Below are positions 1-13,900 of a stretch of DNA of 64,000 bases, in pieces (positions within the stretch are counted from its first letter, which is position 1; each line of letters opens with the position of its first letter). The DNA is taken from positions 6,634,001-6,698,000 of the forward strand of contig CM082580.2 of NCBI GenBank assembly GCA_040954595.2, written 5' to 3'. The notes under the pieces are model-generated. The model was not told the origin of the DNA and did no database searches. It saw nothing but the letters and a program-made list of their open reading frames with translations. The translations under genes were made by a program, and so were the position numbers. The DNA comes from Balanoglossus misakiensis. Lineage: Eukaryota; Hemichordata.

Positions 1-2
1 AG

Positions 3-3000
3 CTGAACCTGTGGTATCACATGTACGGTACTAGCATCGGGTCCCTGGCAATTCTCCAGAGGACAACCTACGAAGATAACGATATGCAAGTTCTTCAGAA
101 CGTGACCGGGGATCAAGGCGATTATTGGTACAACGTAGATATCCCAATTACTACGGGTGGCAAACATTTCAAGGTTTGTTTTAAAGAGGCATTTTGACAG
201 TTCCATCTTTCAATATCTGTGTATGCTGCTTCCGTAACTCATAGGAAGACAGATAACTTATAACTACTTTGAATTGCAGATTGTCTTAGAGGGAATGGTG
301 GGCAATGGTTACTATGGCGACATTGCCGTCGACGACGTCACTTTCAGCGATGGGTGTTTACAGGGTGGCACCATACCCGGCGAAGACACGGCCACGGCAC
401 CGCCCTCACACGACTCCTGCGGTGATGATCCCCGGAAGCTGAGCTGCAAATCGGGCAGCACGTGCTTTGAGAGTTGGCAGCGTTGTAATTTCATCGAGGA
501 CTGTCCAGACGGCTCTGATGAAAGCAGCTGTGGTAAGTTAATAGCTTCATCGTCGTAAAGCACGACCTCTTTACGGCAACATATTCTGACTAAGGCTCGC
601 GAGAATGGTTAGCGTCTGTGATTTCATGTTCGCCTGTATGACTATGAGTAGTGACGTCATCCAGACGGCTCTGATGAAAGCAGCTGTGGTGAGTCTGCGT
701 CAAAGGGCACATAAGTCTGGCACTCATTTTTCCTGTGATGTCTAACAGTGTTACTTTTACCCTGTTTGCCTTTTAGGTACGAGCTGTGACTTTGAACGAG
801 ATTTCTGCGGCTGGCAGAACGTAATTGGCGACAAAATGAATTGGACACTGGGGAAGGGTCCTTCGTGGACAACGTACACCGGTCCCGACGTCGACCACAC
901 AAGGGGCACCGCACAAGGTATGGCCCTTCAAATACTAATACATTGTATTGTACCATTACTTGATGGAACCCGGGAACCCTAGTACACACAGCCTTATCAC
1001 TGACTTCAGGTAGATAACTGCCCAGATGCAGTGTGTGGTTATCACATTTGAGACCCTATAATTGAAAAAGTAGCACGGGAACACCTTATTTTCTCGCTAA
1101 ATTTGTTAAACATCCATTGATAAACAGAATATATAAAATCAGGAAGAACACATTCTATTTTTGAGTAGTCTACCACCTTATGTGTCTACATTAGTCACGA
1201 TAATTGATACTAAAGCCATCATTTACAAAACCGTGTAAAATGTGAAAGACCCTACATTTATTTCAGATTCTCAATTTTCCTTTTATCCAATCTCTTCAAA
1301 ATTCTCTATTACAGGACAGTTCATGTTCTTCTTCTCGAGGGTGTCTTACACCTATGAAGGAGACCCAGCGCACTTGAAGAGCCTGACGTACCAAAACAGC
1401 AACAAAAACTGCAAACTCGTCTTCTGGTACCACATGTTTTGCAGCCTGGTCTCCAGCTATTATCAGTACATGGGGACGCTGAGCGTGTACGTCAAATACG
1501 GAAACCACAAAACCAAAGAGCTTTTCTACCTGAGCGGGAACCAGGGCGACTCGTGGCAACAGGCGATACTCGACGTTGGCCAGTATGACGAATTCCAAAT
1601 AGTGTTTGAAGCAACTAGGGGTTTTAGCATCTACGGGGACATCGGTATTGATGACATAGAGTTTCAAAATTGTGCAGACGGTGAGTTTGTGCCCTGGTTT
1701 GGTCTGGCGGAATAGGGGCAAAATCGCATTTGAAATTCCACTGTCAGCAACGCAGAGTTTGGCGTTTGCATTTCCGTCCTTAAAAATAAATAGCCATGTA
1801 AATTAAGCGTCAAATTAGGAGGAATTGCACATCTTGTATTCAAGATTTAAATAGTCTTTAAAACAGATTACAGTCACGCAATTAAATTCTTTCCCCCGTA
1901 GACACCTTTAAGAGGCCGTGTGATGATTACACAGAGTTTGAATGCGTCAGTGACAGCAACTGCATCTCGCTGGATCGGTATTGTGACTACCAAGAAGACT
2001 GTGCAGACGGATCCGATGAGAAGGGCTGTAGTAAGTATAATATGGCGAGCCTGATTTCATCGTAATACCAGAGATTTGTCTTTAGTGCATTGCAAGAAAT
2101 GTCGTTCACACACCTAGGTATATTATTGCAAATGTTTTATGTTGTCGTTTTTGGTACATCTATGTGAATCATGTTACAGTAGACGTAATGTCGTGTTTCC
2201 ACTTCACCTTTGAACAGTTGTCAAACCCGGAGACTGTCACTTCGACGACGAAAACGACTTTTGCGATTGGGAACAGAACAACGGCGACAACTTCGACTGG
2301 GTCACTGGGAGGTCAACAGTCAGCCGTGACAGCGGGCCAAGTTTTGATCACACAAGCGGCAATTCCAACGGAAGCAGTGAGTGGGGTTTTTCATAACGAG
2401 TATTGTTATTTATATAACATCACAACGGGTGACTTGAATAAGACCGCATGCATCATGTGATCCAAATGTGCTTAGAAATAGGTACATGTTATGTTGTGTA
2501 CACTAATGGTGACAAAGAATATTTTTCCTTAGAAATATTGATATATACGTGTATATCTAAGTGTTCGGCGCGTTTCAAGGATTCGCACTTCCAATAAGAA
2601 TTTTCAGGGCAGGTGGTATTTACAGGACATGTCTTTACTAGAGTTCATCTTGTATTCATCCACACTAGGTTGGTTTGCGTATGTGGATAGCTCTCTGCAA
2701 TCAGAAGGCGATATAGCGAGAATTTTAACGCCGGTGGATATAGTATTCCCTGCAAGCAAAGACGTCTGCACCATCCGGTTTTGGTATCACATGTACTCGG
2801 CGTCCCGTAAAATGGGCGTCTTGAGAGTAAGTTTCACGGTTATTGTCTCGAGCACTTTCGATCAAATCGTCTCTGAATTTTTCTTTGAGATACCCATATA
2901 CATCAACAAACCCCCTTGTTTAATGCTTATCTCATTTTATACATTCATTCAAATTTCTGTCTATTTGCCGCATGCGTATATGCATGTTGTAAGAAACGCC

Positions 3001-4885
3001 AGAAACATGCATGGATTCAAATGCCATCTGTAACTGGTTTCTAATTATACATTTTAAGGTATATACAGCGCCGACCGATAATGATGATCAGATGTTGCCC
3101 ATGTGGTATATGCACAGTAACCAGGGCGACCAGTGGAACTACGCCAAAGTGGTCATCGGTAATCCACACGACTTCAGAGTGGTGTTCGAAGTGATCATGG
3201 GAAGCAAGAGTTCGTCAGATATTGCCATCGATGACGTCACGTTTACGTTGGCGTGCTTGGATCCAGGTAAATCTTCAGAGATGTTTTGAGTTTGTGCTTT
3301 TAAAGAAAAACGCCCTGTAATAGGGTGTCTACCACATTTCTCGCCAATAAAATAAAATTATATCTTCCATGATACAGACAATACAACGCTGGTCGGCTCC
3401 TGTCCACGAAATCATCTTTACTGTCCTGGTGATAACATCTGCGTTCCAAATTCGTGGGTGAACGACGGCTCTGTGGACTGTTCATCGGACTGCTATGACG
3501 AGGAACAGTACAGATTTCAGTGTGGTACGTACATTATACAGGATGCAGGTCCATCTATGTCGGCGAATCATATTCTGTGTATAGTTAAACGCGATAATAT
3601 TCACGTCACTGGGCTGATTAGCCGCTAGCTAGGGACATGATGCTTAAATTGGTATTTGGTTACTGTGGTATGTAACAATAGTTTTAATAGTATGTATGGA
3701 ACTTTTTAGCATCACTGGTCACCGTCGTAATACCAGTAACTGCCAGAAACACTCGGTTCAACTTACCATTTCGCTAAGTTCTCTTATTTTTTTCTCATAC
3801 AACAGAGTTGTTGAACAAGCCAGTTGGACCCGAGAAGCAAACTTCTGGAGCAGGTAAGTTGTCATCTATACTTCGTCAATATTAATGAGGAATGTGGAAA
3901 GGCTAAGTTTAGATTCCACCTGGTGACCTTGTCATACCTGGGGAAATTGCACAGTATATTGATTGATAAAGTGCATGGACGCACGTATTTATGTGTCTCA
4001 TGCGCCATTCTTGTCGACTACAACGTCGGTCTATACGACATCATTATACACATTATCTCACATTTTATTCTAAATGTTGATACAGGATATATCTTACAGT
4101 TTTATGTTAATTAATGAAGTTTTTGAAACGCTTTTCCACAGGTGCTGGTGTGATAGCAGGTGCTGTCATTGGCGGATTGGTCGGCGCGGCTCTTATCATA
4201 GTTATTGTCGTTTTTGGCCTCAGATACTACAGGCAGAAGTGAGTTTTCTTTCCACGCTGTGACTTGATCTTATGATTTGTGTGCCAAGAGGGCAAATTAA
4301 TAGTCCGGCGGTTTGGGCCACCGTCAAGTGTACCAGTGAGTACACGTACAAGTCGTGTGTCGTATGAACACGTGGTCTATGGTTCTCCTTGTCGAGGAAT
4401 CTTCTAAAAATTGTTTTCTCATTTAGGGGCGGGTCGTCTTTCGCTGGATTCAATTACAACTTTGGAGGAAGTAACGAAGGCAAGGTTCGTATGGTTTATG
4501 ATAACACTAGTTGCAATGTGTTGGTTACATTTTACTTTAAAATAAATTATGTTGAGTGATTGCCATTACCCATTATTTATATTTTGTTAGGACAACATAG
4601 AAGCAGATGTAACAGTAAACAACGACTATGGCGATCCAGGGGTAGATATTTACAATTTTTCCCTTCCTCCATTTTACTAATGCGCACTCCAGAATGTATC
4701 TTGTGAATGTACTTTTGGGTGACAGATACCTTTCTGTCGAATTACACATTTTTCAGACTTTTTTAAAAATGGCTGAAATGTATATCAATACTTTAAATGG
4801 CTGAAATCCGCCATCTTGGAATTTTTTTCCTTTTTGTTTACAGGTATCCCATTCGCTGGACAACCCCATGTATGGGAAAAGTTAA
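3..4885 (+). CDS. MAM/LDL-receptor-A domain transmembrane receptor, 3' part (cassette A)
   Basis: Last 14 exons of a receptor whose 5' end lies before the window: 3-173, 280-532, 777-917, 1315-1680, 1902-2030, 2218-2376, 2669-2826, 3059-3266, 3378-3524, 3806-3853, 4142-4238, 4427-4484, 4591-4641, 4844-4885. They sum to 675 residues in frame. Order: half a MAM domain, LDLa, MAM, LDLa, MAM, atypical LDLa, short stalk, membrane span (starting [12 protein letters not shown]), basic stop-transfer RYYRQK, and a tail ending DNPMYGKS. MAM domains show the FWYHMYG and GDIAIDDV signatures; LDLa modules show the Cys/DGSDE calcium motif. MAM/LDLa proteins are adhesion or receptor-like membrane proteins; MALRD1 is the best-known vertebrate member, but orthology and ligand are unknown here. 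Exon 1 is inferred to start at base 3, by match to the 171-base exon at 26504. Exon 1315-1680 carries about 10 extra residues after WYHM compared with its paralogues. Confidence 0.9.
660..690 (+). repeat. 31-base duplicate of an LDLa exon end with its splice donor
   Basis: Bases 660-690 match 504-534 exactly. The copied segment holds the last codons of the LDLa exon (PDGSDESSCG) and the GT of its donor. It sits in the following intron. Reading through from the true donor at 533 meets a stop within a few codons, so the copy is probably non-coding. Confidence 0.85.
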
Positions 4886-5247
4886 CTTCAACCAACTACC
4901 CAAGAACTGAAAATCAACAAGACAGCAACGGAAACGATTTCTACACAAAGAAGTAGTAATTTACATAGGAAACCATTTATGAATTTTACCCGAGATTTCA
5001 GAAACATGTACAAATGTCCAGGCTTTAGTATTGAAAGCCACCTTTTTGGTTTGAATCCGAGCTTATCAAAGCCTATCCATTAGTAGTAGTAGTATTTTTT
5101 TTAATTATTTCATTTCAGTAAATTGACGATGTCACATAAGTATATTGGTCATTTGAGTGAGTGGGTAATATTCCAACTCACGCGTTTCCTTTTGTGTCTT
5201 ATTTTGTGTGACACTGCAACTGTCCACGTGAATGTGGTCTTCAACGA

Positions 5248-5253
5248 AATAAA
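5248..5253 (+). terminator. Candidate poly(A) signal for the first receptor gene
   Basis: AATAAA lies about 360 bases after the stop at 4885. It is the first canonical signal seen downstream; another lies near 5444. Confidence 0.45.
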
Positions 5254-6019
5254 AATGAATTCTAGACCTGACGTCATCAAATTCCATATCCTAAACCATG
5301 GTTCTATGCAGTGCACATGTCTGTTGGGGTTGCGTCATTCCTAGAATACGTAATCTGTCCCTATTTCTGCGAGAATCGAAGTCTATTTGTATTATCTATG
5401 GTGTATAGCGGTACTACTAGACTATGGACACATGTCAAGTATTTAGGAATAAAAAGGGTGTTATGACACATACATGTTTATTCGTCAAAGACCTCGCCAA
5501 CATAGTTGGTAAGTTTTAAAAATGTAAATCATGCTACGTATAGCCATTGGTCCGAAGGAGGTGATTGTCTAGTCCGGAGCTTCGTATTCAGTGGGTGTAG
5601 TTATAATCCAATCTCAGATGTGAATTTTATTCGACATACACGACGCGACAATCTTTTAATCGAGTGGGTGTGGATTTAAAACGGCAGGGACACAAACATT
5701 GACACGCTTTCACCGCATGATAACGCACAATACTGAGTTTACAAAGCACTTCAATATGGACCCCAAGATTGACAATAAAACATTTTGAAGTGCATTCATA
5801 TCAATCTGATTTTTTTGCCAAGAGCTAACACTAGCCACTTGGAGCCACTTCACAAGTCTGGTTCGCAGGTGGCGTTTTTACATGTTTGACAATCATTAAG
5901 ATAAAATTTTGACATGTACACAGACTGGCGACTACTTTAACACTTAATAAACAGGGCGGTGTGAATTATTAACAGATACTGTTTAATAACTGTCACTTGG
6001 TGGCGGCATTGTGTGGCAT

Positions 6020-6150
6020 CTCTCTTTCCCCCTCCCTCCCGCTTTCTCTCTCTCTCTCCCTCTCGCTCAATCTCTCTCTCCCTCCCTCCCTCCCTACCTA
6101 CCTCTCTCTCGCCCCCCCCCTCTCTCTCGCTCTCCCAACCTCTCTCTCCT
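6020..6150. repeat. CT/CCCT-rich low-complexity tract
   Basis: An imperfect pyrimidine-rich stretch of mixed CTCTCT, CCCTCC and poly-C runs. It has no coding character. Confidence 0.8.
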
Positions 6151-7135
6151 TAAACATATCGGTTGTTAGTTCAACTGCATTTTTGTCCTGTGTATAAACT
6201 TATTGCTCATTAAAAAGTAAAAACCCAAGTCAAAAAGACGTTATCAATATTTTTGTTTGCTTCCAACTGGAGTATAGTTGACAGTTTCAATGACAGCGAG
6301 AGAAGGATACAATGTTCTTCGATACGGAGGGATCTATCGACCTCATTCTGTCGGGGCCCGGGCTCCTTTAGTTCGACGCGTTAGGATTTTTGTAATATTC
6401 CTGGGGACGAAAGGTACCATGTCCTCTATATATTGGAACTCTATGTTGCCACAAGTGCCCTCCCCACTCCTTTCGATACCAACCCACCCACCCCTTGCAC
6501 AAAGGGCATGTGGGAAACACAGTGTCAGGCTATAAGATCAACACAATTCCAATATTGGTTTCGTCTGCCATCGTTCTGATATGAACTCGATATACCCAGT
6601 GGACATTTTGGTAATCAAGACCATACACTACAAATGTACAAATACACTGACGACACGCGTCGGTTCGTGAAGTGCAACGATGGCCTTTTGAACTGCCGAA
6701 ATTCGAATTCCTGCAGAGTCAGCCTTGAAGTATATTCTGTCATCCCATTGTTACAATGCAATCTGATCAGACACGACGAATTCGATAGCATTGACCGAAA
6801 TAACTTCGGCCAAAAAACAATGCATCTCACCATGCGCATGGCGAGCAACAGGTGATACAGGCTTGTTTCCTGACACCTGGTATTATCAGCGCACAAAATA
6901 CACTTCGTTCACAGCCAAACAAACCTCTTCAGACTCACTTAAATCAACCTTAAATCTATCATTTCACGGTAACAAACACTTGCCTTTTCATGGGTCCGGT
7001 TAACCCAAGGCGCTTATCAGCGTCTGCCACTCATTGAGATATTATTTAAGATAAACTTTTGACAGGTACACAAGCTCCAAGATCCGCGTTCACTTCATCA
7101 GACAATGAAGAGTGAAATATTAACCGACATTGTCG

Positions 7136-7260
<125 letters not shown>

Positions 7261-7964
7261 CAACTAAAACTAACAGAACACGAAATACTTGGAATATCAA
7301 GCTTTATTATAGCTAAACCATTACAAGATTTTGCCGAGAATATGTTGTACTGCGTTAGAAACTCGAAGCATGTACCGTGATGTAAATCTTCGGGTATCTT
7401 GGCCTTACATGAATACTAGCACGTGAGGTTTTGCAATTGTGTAAGTATTATGGAACATTAAAACTTTTATAACCAGAGCCTCGTCGACATATTGCCATAA
7501 CTTTTATAACCGACGTATTATTTGCCTATACATTTACGGTTATTTGCACAACTCGATAAGTTGAACACAATCCCAAATCTTGTCAACAATCCGCCGGCTT
7601 AATTGTCGTACATATATAGATAGTCACAACAGTTACCATGACGACACGCGAAGTCTGTGACATTCTTCGATAAGACAGGGGATCCATCAACCTCGTTATA
7701 TGATTGTGAAGAGCGGACCGCAGTGAAATTGGTCGCTAGAGGGCAAAGGTGGCCGGTGGACATCCGATACGCCTCCTGAAACACAACCGCCCCTCCCCGC
7801 GCCAGTTGAATCGACGCCAGCGCTACTCGTTGCATCCTCCCCCGGCTCGCTCTGTGAAATTCTACGTCGTATAGTGCCATGTATAGTGCAAGTTTACTGG
7901 CGTAGACGATTTCTCCTTCTTTGTTAACACAGTATTTTCTTCTGCGGGATTTATCTCATTCAAG

Positions 7965-10900
7965 ATGCAGTCTTTGCGTATTATTATTCTGGTGGTGTCA
8001 ATTTTTGTCACGGGTAAGTCTTTGCCTTATAATTATCATCTGCGGGAGGTAGGCCGGGCGCAGAATTATCATCGATCGGCAATCGCATGTTTTTCGTCAC
8101 TCATATCAAAATAAATGACCTGGGCTTCGATACGCAACCTTCCTTGAAAAGCAGACGGAGAATTTCGATATTTTCAAATTACATTTTTTAAACTTTGAAT
8201 GATGCAAGTCGCACTCGGAGGCCTGTCTCATCTCAACGAGAAGGGGCGTCTCCGCATGTATTTTTGGTACATAACCTTGGAGTTGAAAACCCGATCCATT
8301 CGATGGCGACGTGACGCCGTTAATCTCCGATGCAAGGTTTTTCCAACGAGGGAATATGTCTGATCTAATGAAGACTTGAATATTGTTTAAATTCATTTGC
8401 TTCATTTAGTTTGACGCGTGAAGTAGGGCCTACAGTATGCAAACAAAGTTTGATGTTGACGTTCACGTTTGTTTCGGCCACTGCATCCCACCGCCGACCT
8501 TGCATCAGTGTTCATTCACGTTGGCATTGATTGGCAAAATAAAAACGGATATTTATGCGCGGGGACAGGATACAGTCAGAGGACAGTGTCTGGCAGATTT
8601 TTTTTACACTATTAAGGATTCCAATAAGTAATGATATGCCCGCAATTACGTCAACGCCATTTAACGGCGCGCAAACTCCAGGTCTTCATTGCGCCATTTC
8701 TTGGTTTTTACTGCGGCCGCGCCACGTGTGTGTACATTTCACGAGAATTCGGGTCGCATTACATGTTTCATGTTGTGAGAACAATTTTCGGGCGTTGCGT
8801 GGTTCTGTATATCGAGAGTTAAATTCGATGCCATGAGAACTTCGTCAGAGAAATGACACCTCCTTTCGGTTGTTGAACCAACCTGTACCATCCTGTCGCG
8901 GGAGACGCGTTATGGGGCGTTCCGTTTACTTTCATTCTAAACGGTCGATTCGCTGCGTAACAGTGCAACAATTGTGTTTACTCACCGATATCGTTTATAA
9001 CCTTTCCAGAAAGCCTTGAAACCCGGCAGACAATTAATACGTGACTGAGCATACTTCTTTGTGTAAGGTGAATTTCTCGTGCGACAAGAGGTCTGAGATA
9101 AAAAAAAATGGTGAAATAACGCTGCTTGTGTGAAAAAGATCTGCTGATTGCGTTGAGAAAAAGTTATTTCGGTGAAATGAGCATAAGATCACTTCGTTTT
9201 GTGTGACAAATATCCCTTGCAAAACCAGACAAATTAGTATTTCTGATTGCGCAATTGTTAAAAAAATATCGCTGATAGGGTATAGAAATAATAAAAGAAA
9301 CCTACGCAATTTACTATGATTCAAACCATGCGGTCGAAATGCCTCGCATTTATGGCAATCACTTTCATATATATTGCATTTACTTTCAATAATTCAAGGG
9401 TTTCAATTCTTGCTGGAAATATAGTTTGACACTTCTGTCAGTCGCATACGAGGCATACCATGTCATGCGGCGAGATGAACCGTGAGATTACAAAATTGGA
9501 CAATAAAAACAAAGTAATTTCAGATAAAGTTGGTGGCGCTACACTGAGTAAGGACCGGTCACGCTTATGGAAACTGTGGACACGGAAACTTGAAAGGGAA
9601 TAAATTGTAGTAGCCTATATGATGTTCCACATTTTTAATAATCGATAGAAAGCTTTATCAATATTTCTATTTTATATAACTCTACCTGAAACGCTGGAAT
9701 GAAACGCCACAGTAAACATAGCAGTAGCCGTTGGCAAACACAAGTGTTTGCCTCAACACAAGTCACACTTCACTGGGAGCCAGATTCGTGAAGGCCAGTG
9801 GGTGTTACTGATTGCAAATGATATGAAGCCATAGATATGCAATACAGATCTAGACTTTTCTGCGGCTCACAGCGAATTTGTGCCAATGGGTTAAAAGGTT
9901 AACATGGTTAGGGCACATACATGTATTTCACGACACTTTTAGGTTAGTTTTCCCATTAAATTCACATCACTGCATTTACAAAGCGCACGTGAAAGCATGT
10001 GCCCTCGTTTGAAAGTCTTATGGGATTATTTTTTTACATGTAAACACCATGTAATTCGACAGTTGCGAAGAATCGATGAAAATTCAACCTCTCCGCAATT
10101 GACATGCGCCCCTAACACCGTGACACAGTTTGATCACTTGGGGGCGCAAATTACCTTTTATTTGCCCTGTGTACCTGAACGTGAACTCGAGCTAGCTGGC
10201 ATCGTCTGCTTTTTGTGGTGAAATCATGTGTGAATCTGAGCTCCTGAAACGCCTGTGTTGTGACGAGTTAAAGGTTAGTTTCATACTCTAATATCAACCA
10301 GTGATCGCGAAGCCCCACTGGTGCAATTAGACCATAATGTACCATTTTCCAGTTGCATCGGTGCGATGGGGGGGGGGGGGGTGATTTCAGTAGAGTGTTA
10401 CATATTGAATGGAATTCCAATTTGGAAGATGTTATTGGAGCATGTTAATACCGTGTTACTGTAGAGTGCTAGTAGTAGTAACCTTGGACCATTGACGGAC
10501 ATGAGAAGGATGTACTTATTATAATTCTTTGAGACCGGACGGATGCATGCTGTGTGAGACAAAACTCCAGACGAGGCCACATACATGTACCGGTATGCGT
10601 ACATGACCATGCCATGGGAGATTAGTAATGCACCACGAGTAATCAAAGGAGCTACTACAGTTCCATGGGTAAACTATCCCATTCCCAAGATTTGTACACG
10701 CTGGGTTCCTCACGTGAATAAGCCTAATGGCCCGCTTGTGTTTTCAAATTCAGGGACGCCTATATAATCCCCAGATAAAGCTGTCAGGCTTAACTTTAAA
10801 TAGAGTTCAGATAGATCCACGTACATTCAGACTATTCCTATCAGTTTATAAAGACACAGATTGTCTTTTTGGTTGTTTCACAGGTGTGTTGACTCAGAAC

Positions 10901-13900
10901 TGTACATTTGAAAGTGACCAGTGTGGCTGGACTCAGGCCCAAGACGATGACTTTGATTGGCTTAGACAACGTAGTAACACGGGTACGCCCCACACTGGAC
11001 CAATCGGTGACCACACTATTGGAGGTAAGTGTTTTCGTATGTCAGGGATATCTCTTGTCTTAGTTACTGGAGAGGGGGGTCTAGTAGTCTTTACACCCTA
11101 GCAGGACATATTGATTTCTAGTAATACATGTTCTTGTAATGTATACATATATGTATGCATTAGGCAAGTAATCATATTGAGTAGCCTTGATTGATGAAAA
11201 GACAAAACTATATATTTACTTTAAAAACCCAACCATACCAATTGCATAAATTTACTTTTTAAAGTAATGACAGCTACTTTTATAGTAGAAATTTCTACAT
11301 TTCACCCTGTATCTTTTTGCAGCTGGTGGTTATTTCATGTACATAGAAAACACATTCAATGGCGCTCCTGGTGACAAAGCTAGATATATCAGTCCTACCA
11401 TCAATCTGGTCGCCGACATGCCACAATGTCTGACGTTTTGGTGAGTGTAACAACGTTAAAATTTTCTGCCAACTCATGTCTGTGAGACGTGTCTGGTAAA
11501 TGTACATGTGGAACTTCAAAATCTTGGTATGTTGTAAAGTACCATTCTCGTATTAAAGGCGGATAGGCCCTGTCGTACAGTGGGGAGGTGAAAGGTCATG
11601 TACTTAATATTCATGATGTTGCATTGCAGGTATCACATGCACGGTGCCCACATCAACAGGCTGAATGTCTACATCGGCGACACAGGAGGCTTGGGAAACG
11701 TGATCTGGACCAGGCAGTTGACCCAAGGAAATGCCTGGAAGAAAGGTCAGCTGACGTTGGCGGCGACCGTCAACAGCACCAAGAACGTCGTGTTCGAGGG
11801 GATCCATGGAATCATACAGGGCGATATTGCCATCGATGACATCACAGTTGGAGATGGCGCGTGTGTCCCAGGTAGGCAGTAATAAACAATACCTCCTTTA
11901 CATAAAAAAAAAGCCAGTTTAATCCTGTTTATTTCTTCAAAACTAATATACCCATGTAGATATTTTTCTTCAACCTACTGTTTGTTAATGTTTATCTCCT
12001 CCTTTTCCCAGATTACTGTACTTTTGAGGATGATGGAAATCTGTGCGGTGGTGTACAGGATACAACTGACAACATTGATTGGACGTTATCCAGCGGAAGT
12101 CTGGGCACTGCAGCTGATTACACATTTGGTACTTTGTCCGGTAAGTAACTGTTGTGGTCTACATGATTCCACCAGACCTTATGTGGATACCAATTGAAAA
12201 GTCCTGAACTGTTTCTCATTCAGGGAGAAATCAATAACCCCAACAGCAGCATTCAGTATTAGAATCTACACAAATGCAGCTCTATGCCTTCGCTTCCTTC
12301 CATATTTTTTGTGCACTGTACAAGTAGACTTAGGTTTTTTCCCTTCTTATGGTCCAAGTTGCTGTCTTGCTGTCTGACACAGACTGGTCGCTGCCATCTT
12401 GTCTGTTAGGGCAGCACACTGCCTCATTGCATTGAATGTATACAATTTTTGTAAGCAGGGTCTCTGGTCTGGCACATGCGCATAAGAGGATTGTCATCCA
12501 TGGATGTTCCTTCTTTCTATAAGTTTCACATGTACGTTAAATTTTCAACTGATACCGCTCTCACAGGTCACTACCTGTACGTGTCTGCGAACGACCAGAA
12601 CAGACAGCAGACGGCCAGATTCATCAGCTCCGCCTTCACCGGCTCGGCCTCCGCGCAGTGCCTCCAGTTCTACTACATCAGAAGCGGTCAGAGCGCCTCG
12701 TCCACGTTCAGCATTTACGTGCAGGTCGGCGGCAACCGGGGAACGCCCGTGTGGAGCAGCACGGCCTCTCAGGGTGACGGCTGGTTCGAAGGACAGGTGG
12801 AGATCAACAGCGTTAGCAGTTTCCAGATCGTCTTCGAGGCGGTCAGGACCACCGCCACGGCAGGATTTGTCGGCTTCGACGACTTCTTTGTGTTCCCGGG
12901 GCAGTGTTCTTCTGTGGGTAAGGAAACTACCTAGTTTTTCGTCGCTGTTGTCTGGTCAAATCGAATGGTTAACTCACATCATTCATCGTAGCAAGTTACG
13001 TGTATGAAATGGGTTGATGCAGAAATGCATGCTACTAAGGATATTGCAGACTATATTGGCCTGGAACTCTCCCTCTCCTTGTTAATCAAAAATAAAATTC
13101 ACTCGACCTTGGGCCCTGGTGCATAATTTAAAATATTCACTTCACACTTACAGCGTATACTAATCACTAGAAACAGAAAATGTCAATGTCTCGTTTTCCG
13201 TCATTATCAGGAGTCTTGCCCGGTTCCTGTGATTTCGAAAGTGGCCTGTGTTCCTGGAAGAATGTGGACACGGATGACATCGACTGGGTTGAGAATAAAC
13301 GTGGTACTGGCACAGGTGGAACTGGGCCTTCCAATGATCACACCAAAGGCAATGCAAATGGTAGGTTCTTACAGAGCTGTGATTTCTCTATAAATCTTGT
13401 GACCACTCCTGATTTGTATTCAAAGGTACTGTTCACACTCCCATGGTATTAAGTGGGGACAAATTCAATATCAATTTTCGAAGAAGTTTGAATTATGGTT
13501 GTGGCACACCTGAATTCACTCTCTGAAGATCCCAAATAATAAGATTCCAAATAATACAGCAACAGACCATTGAGTAATTTCTTATGTAAGATGCATATGC
13601 ATTCCAACTTTTATTCTGAAGAGTTTGTGACAACTAGGTAAAACTTGTCCATTTGAAAAGTTAAACTGACATCGTGCACTTTCTCCATCTCTCAGGGACC
13701 TACGCTTACTTTGAGGCTTCCAACTCAGAAGCCGGATCGATCGGCAACTTCATCAGTGCTCCGTACGATGCCAACAGCCAGGATGATCGCTGCATCGATT
13801 TCTGGTACCACATGTACGGCAACGGTATCGGCACGCTCAAGGTCCAACAGGTGGTGGGAACCCAGGTCACCGACCTTTGGGTCCTGTCCAGTAACCAAGG

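Noticed and set aside
7599-7880. 93-residue minus-strand frame upstream of the receptor
   Set aside because: No domain, splice context or codon pattern supports it; it overlaps degenerate repeated sequence.
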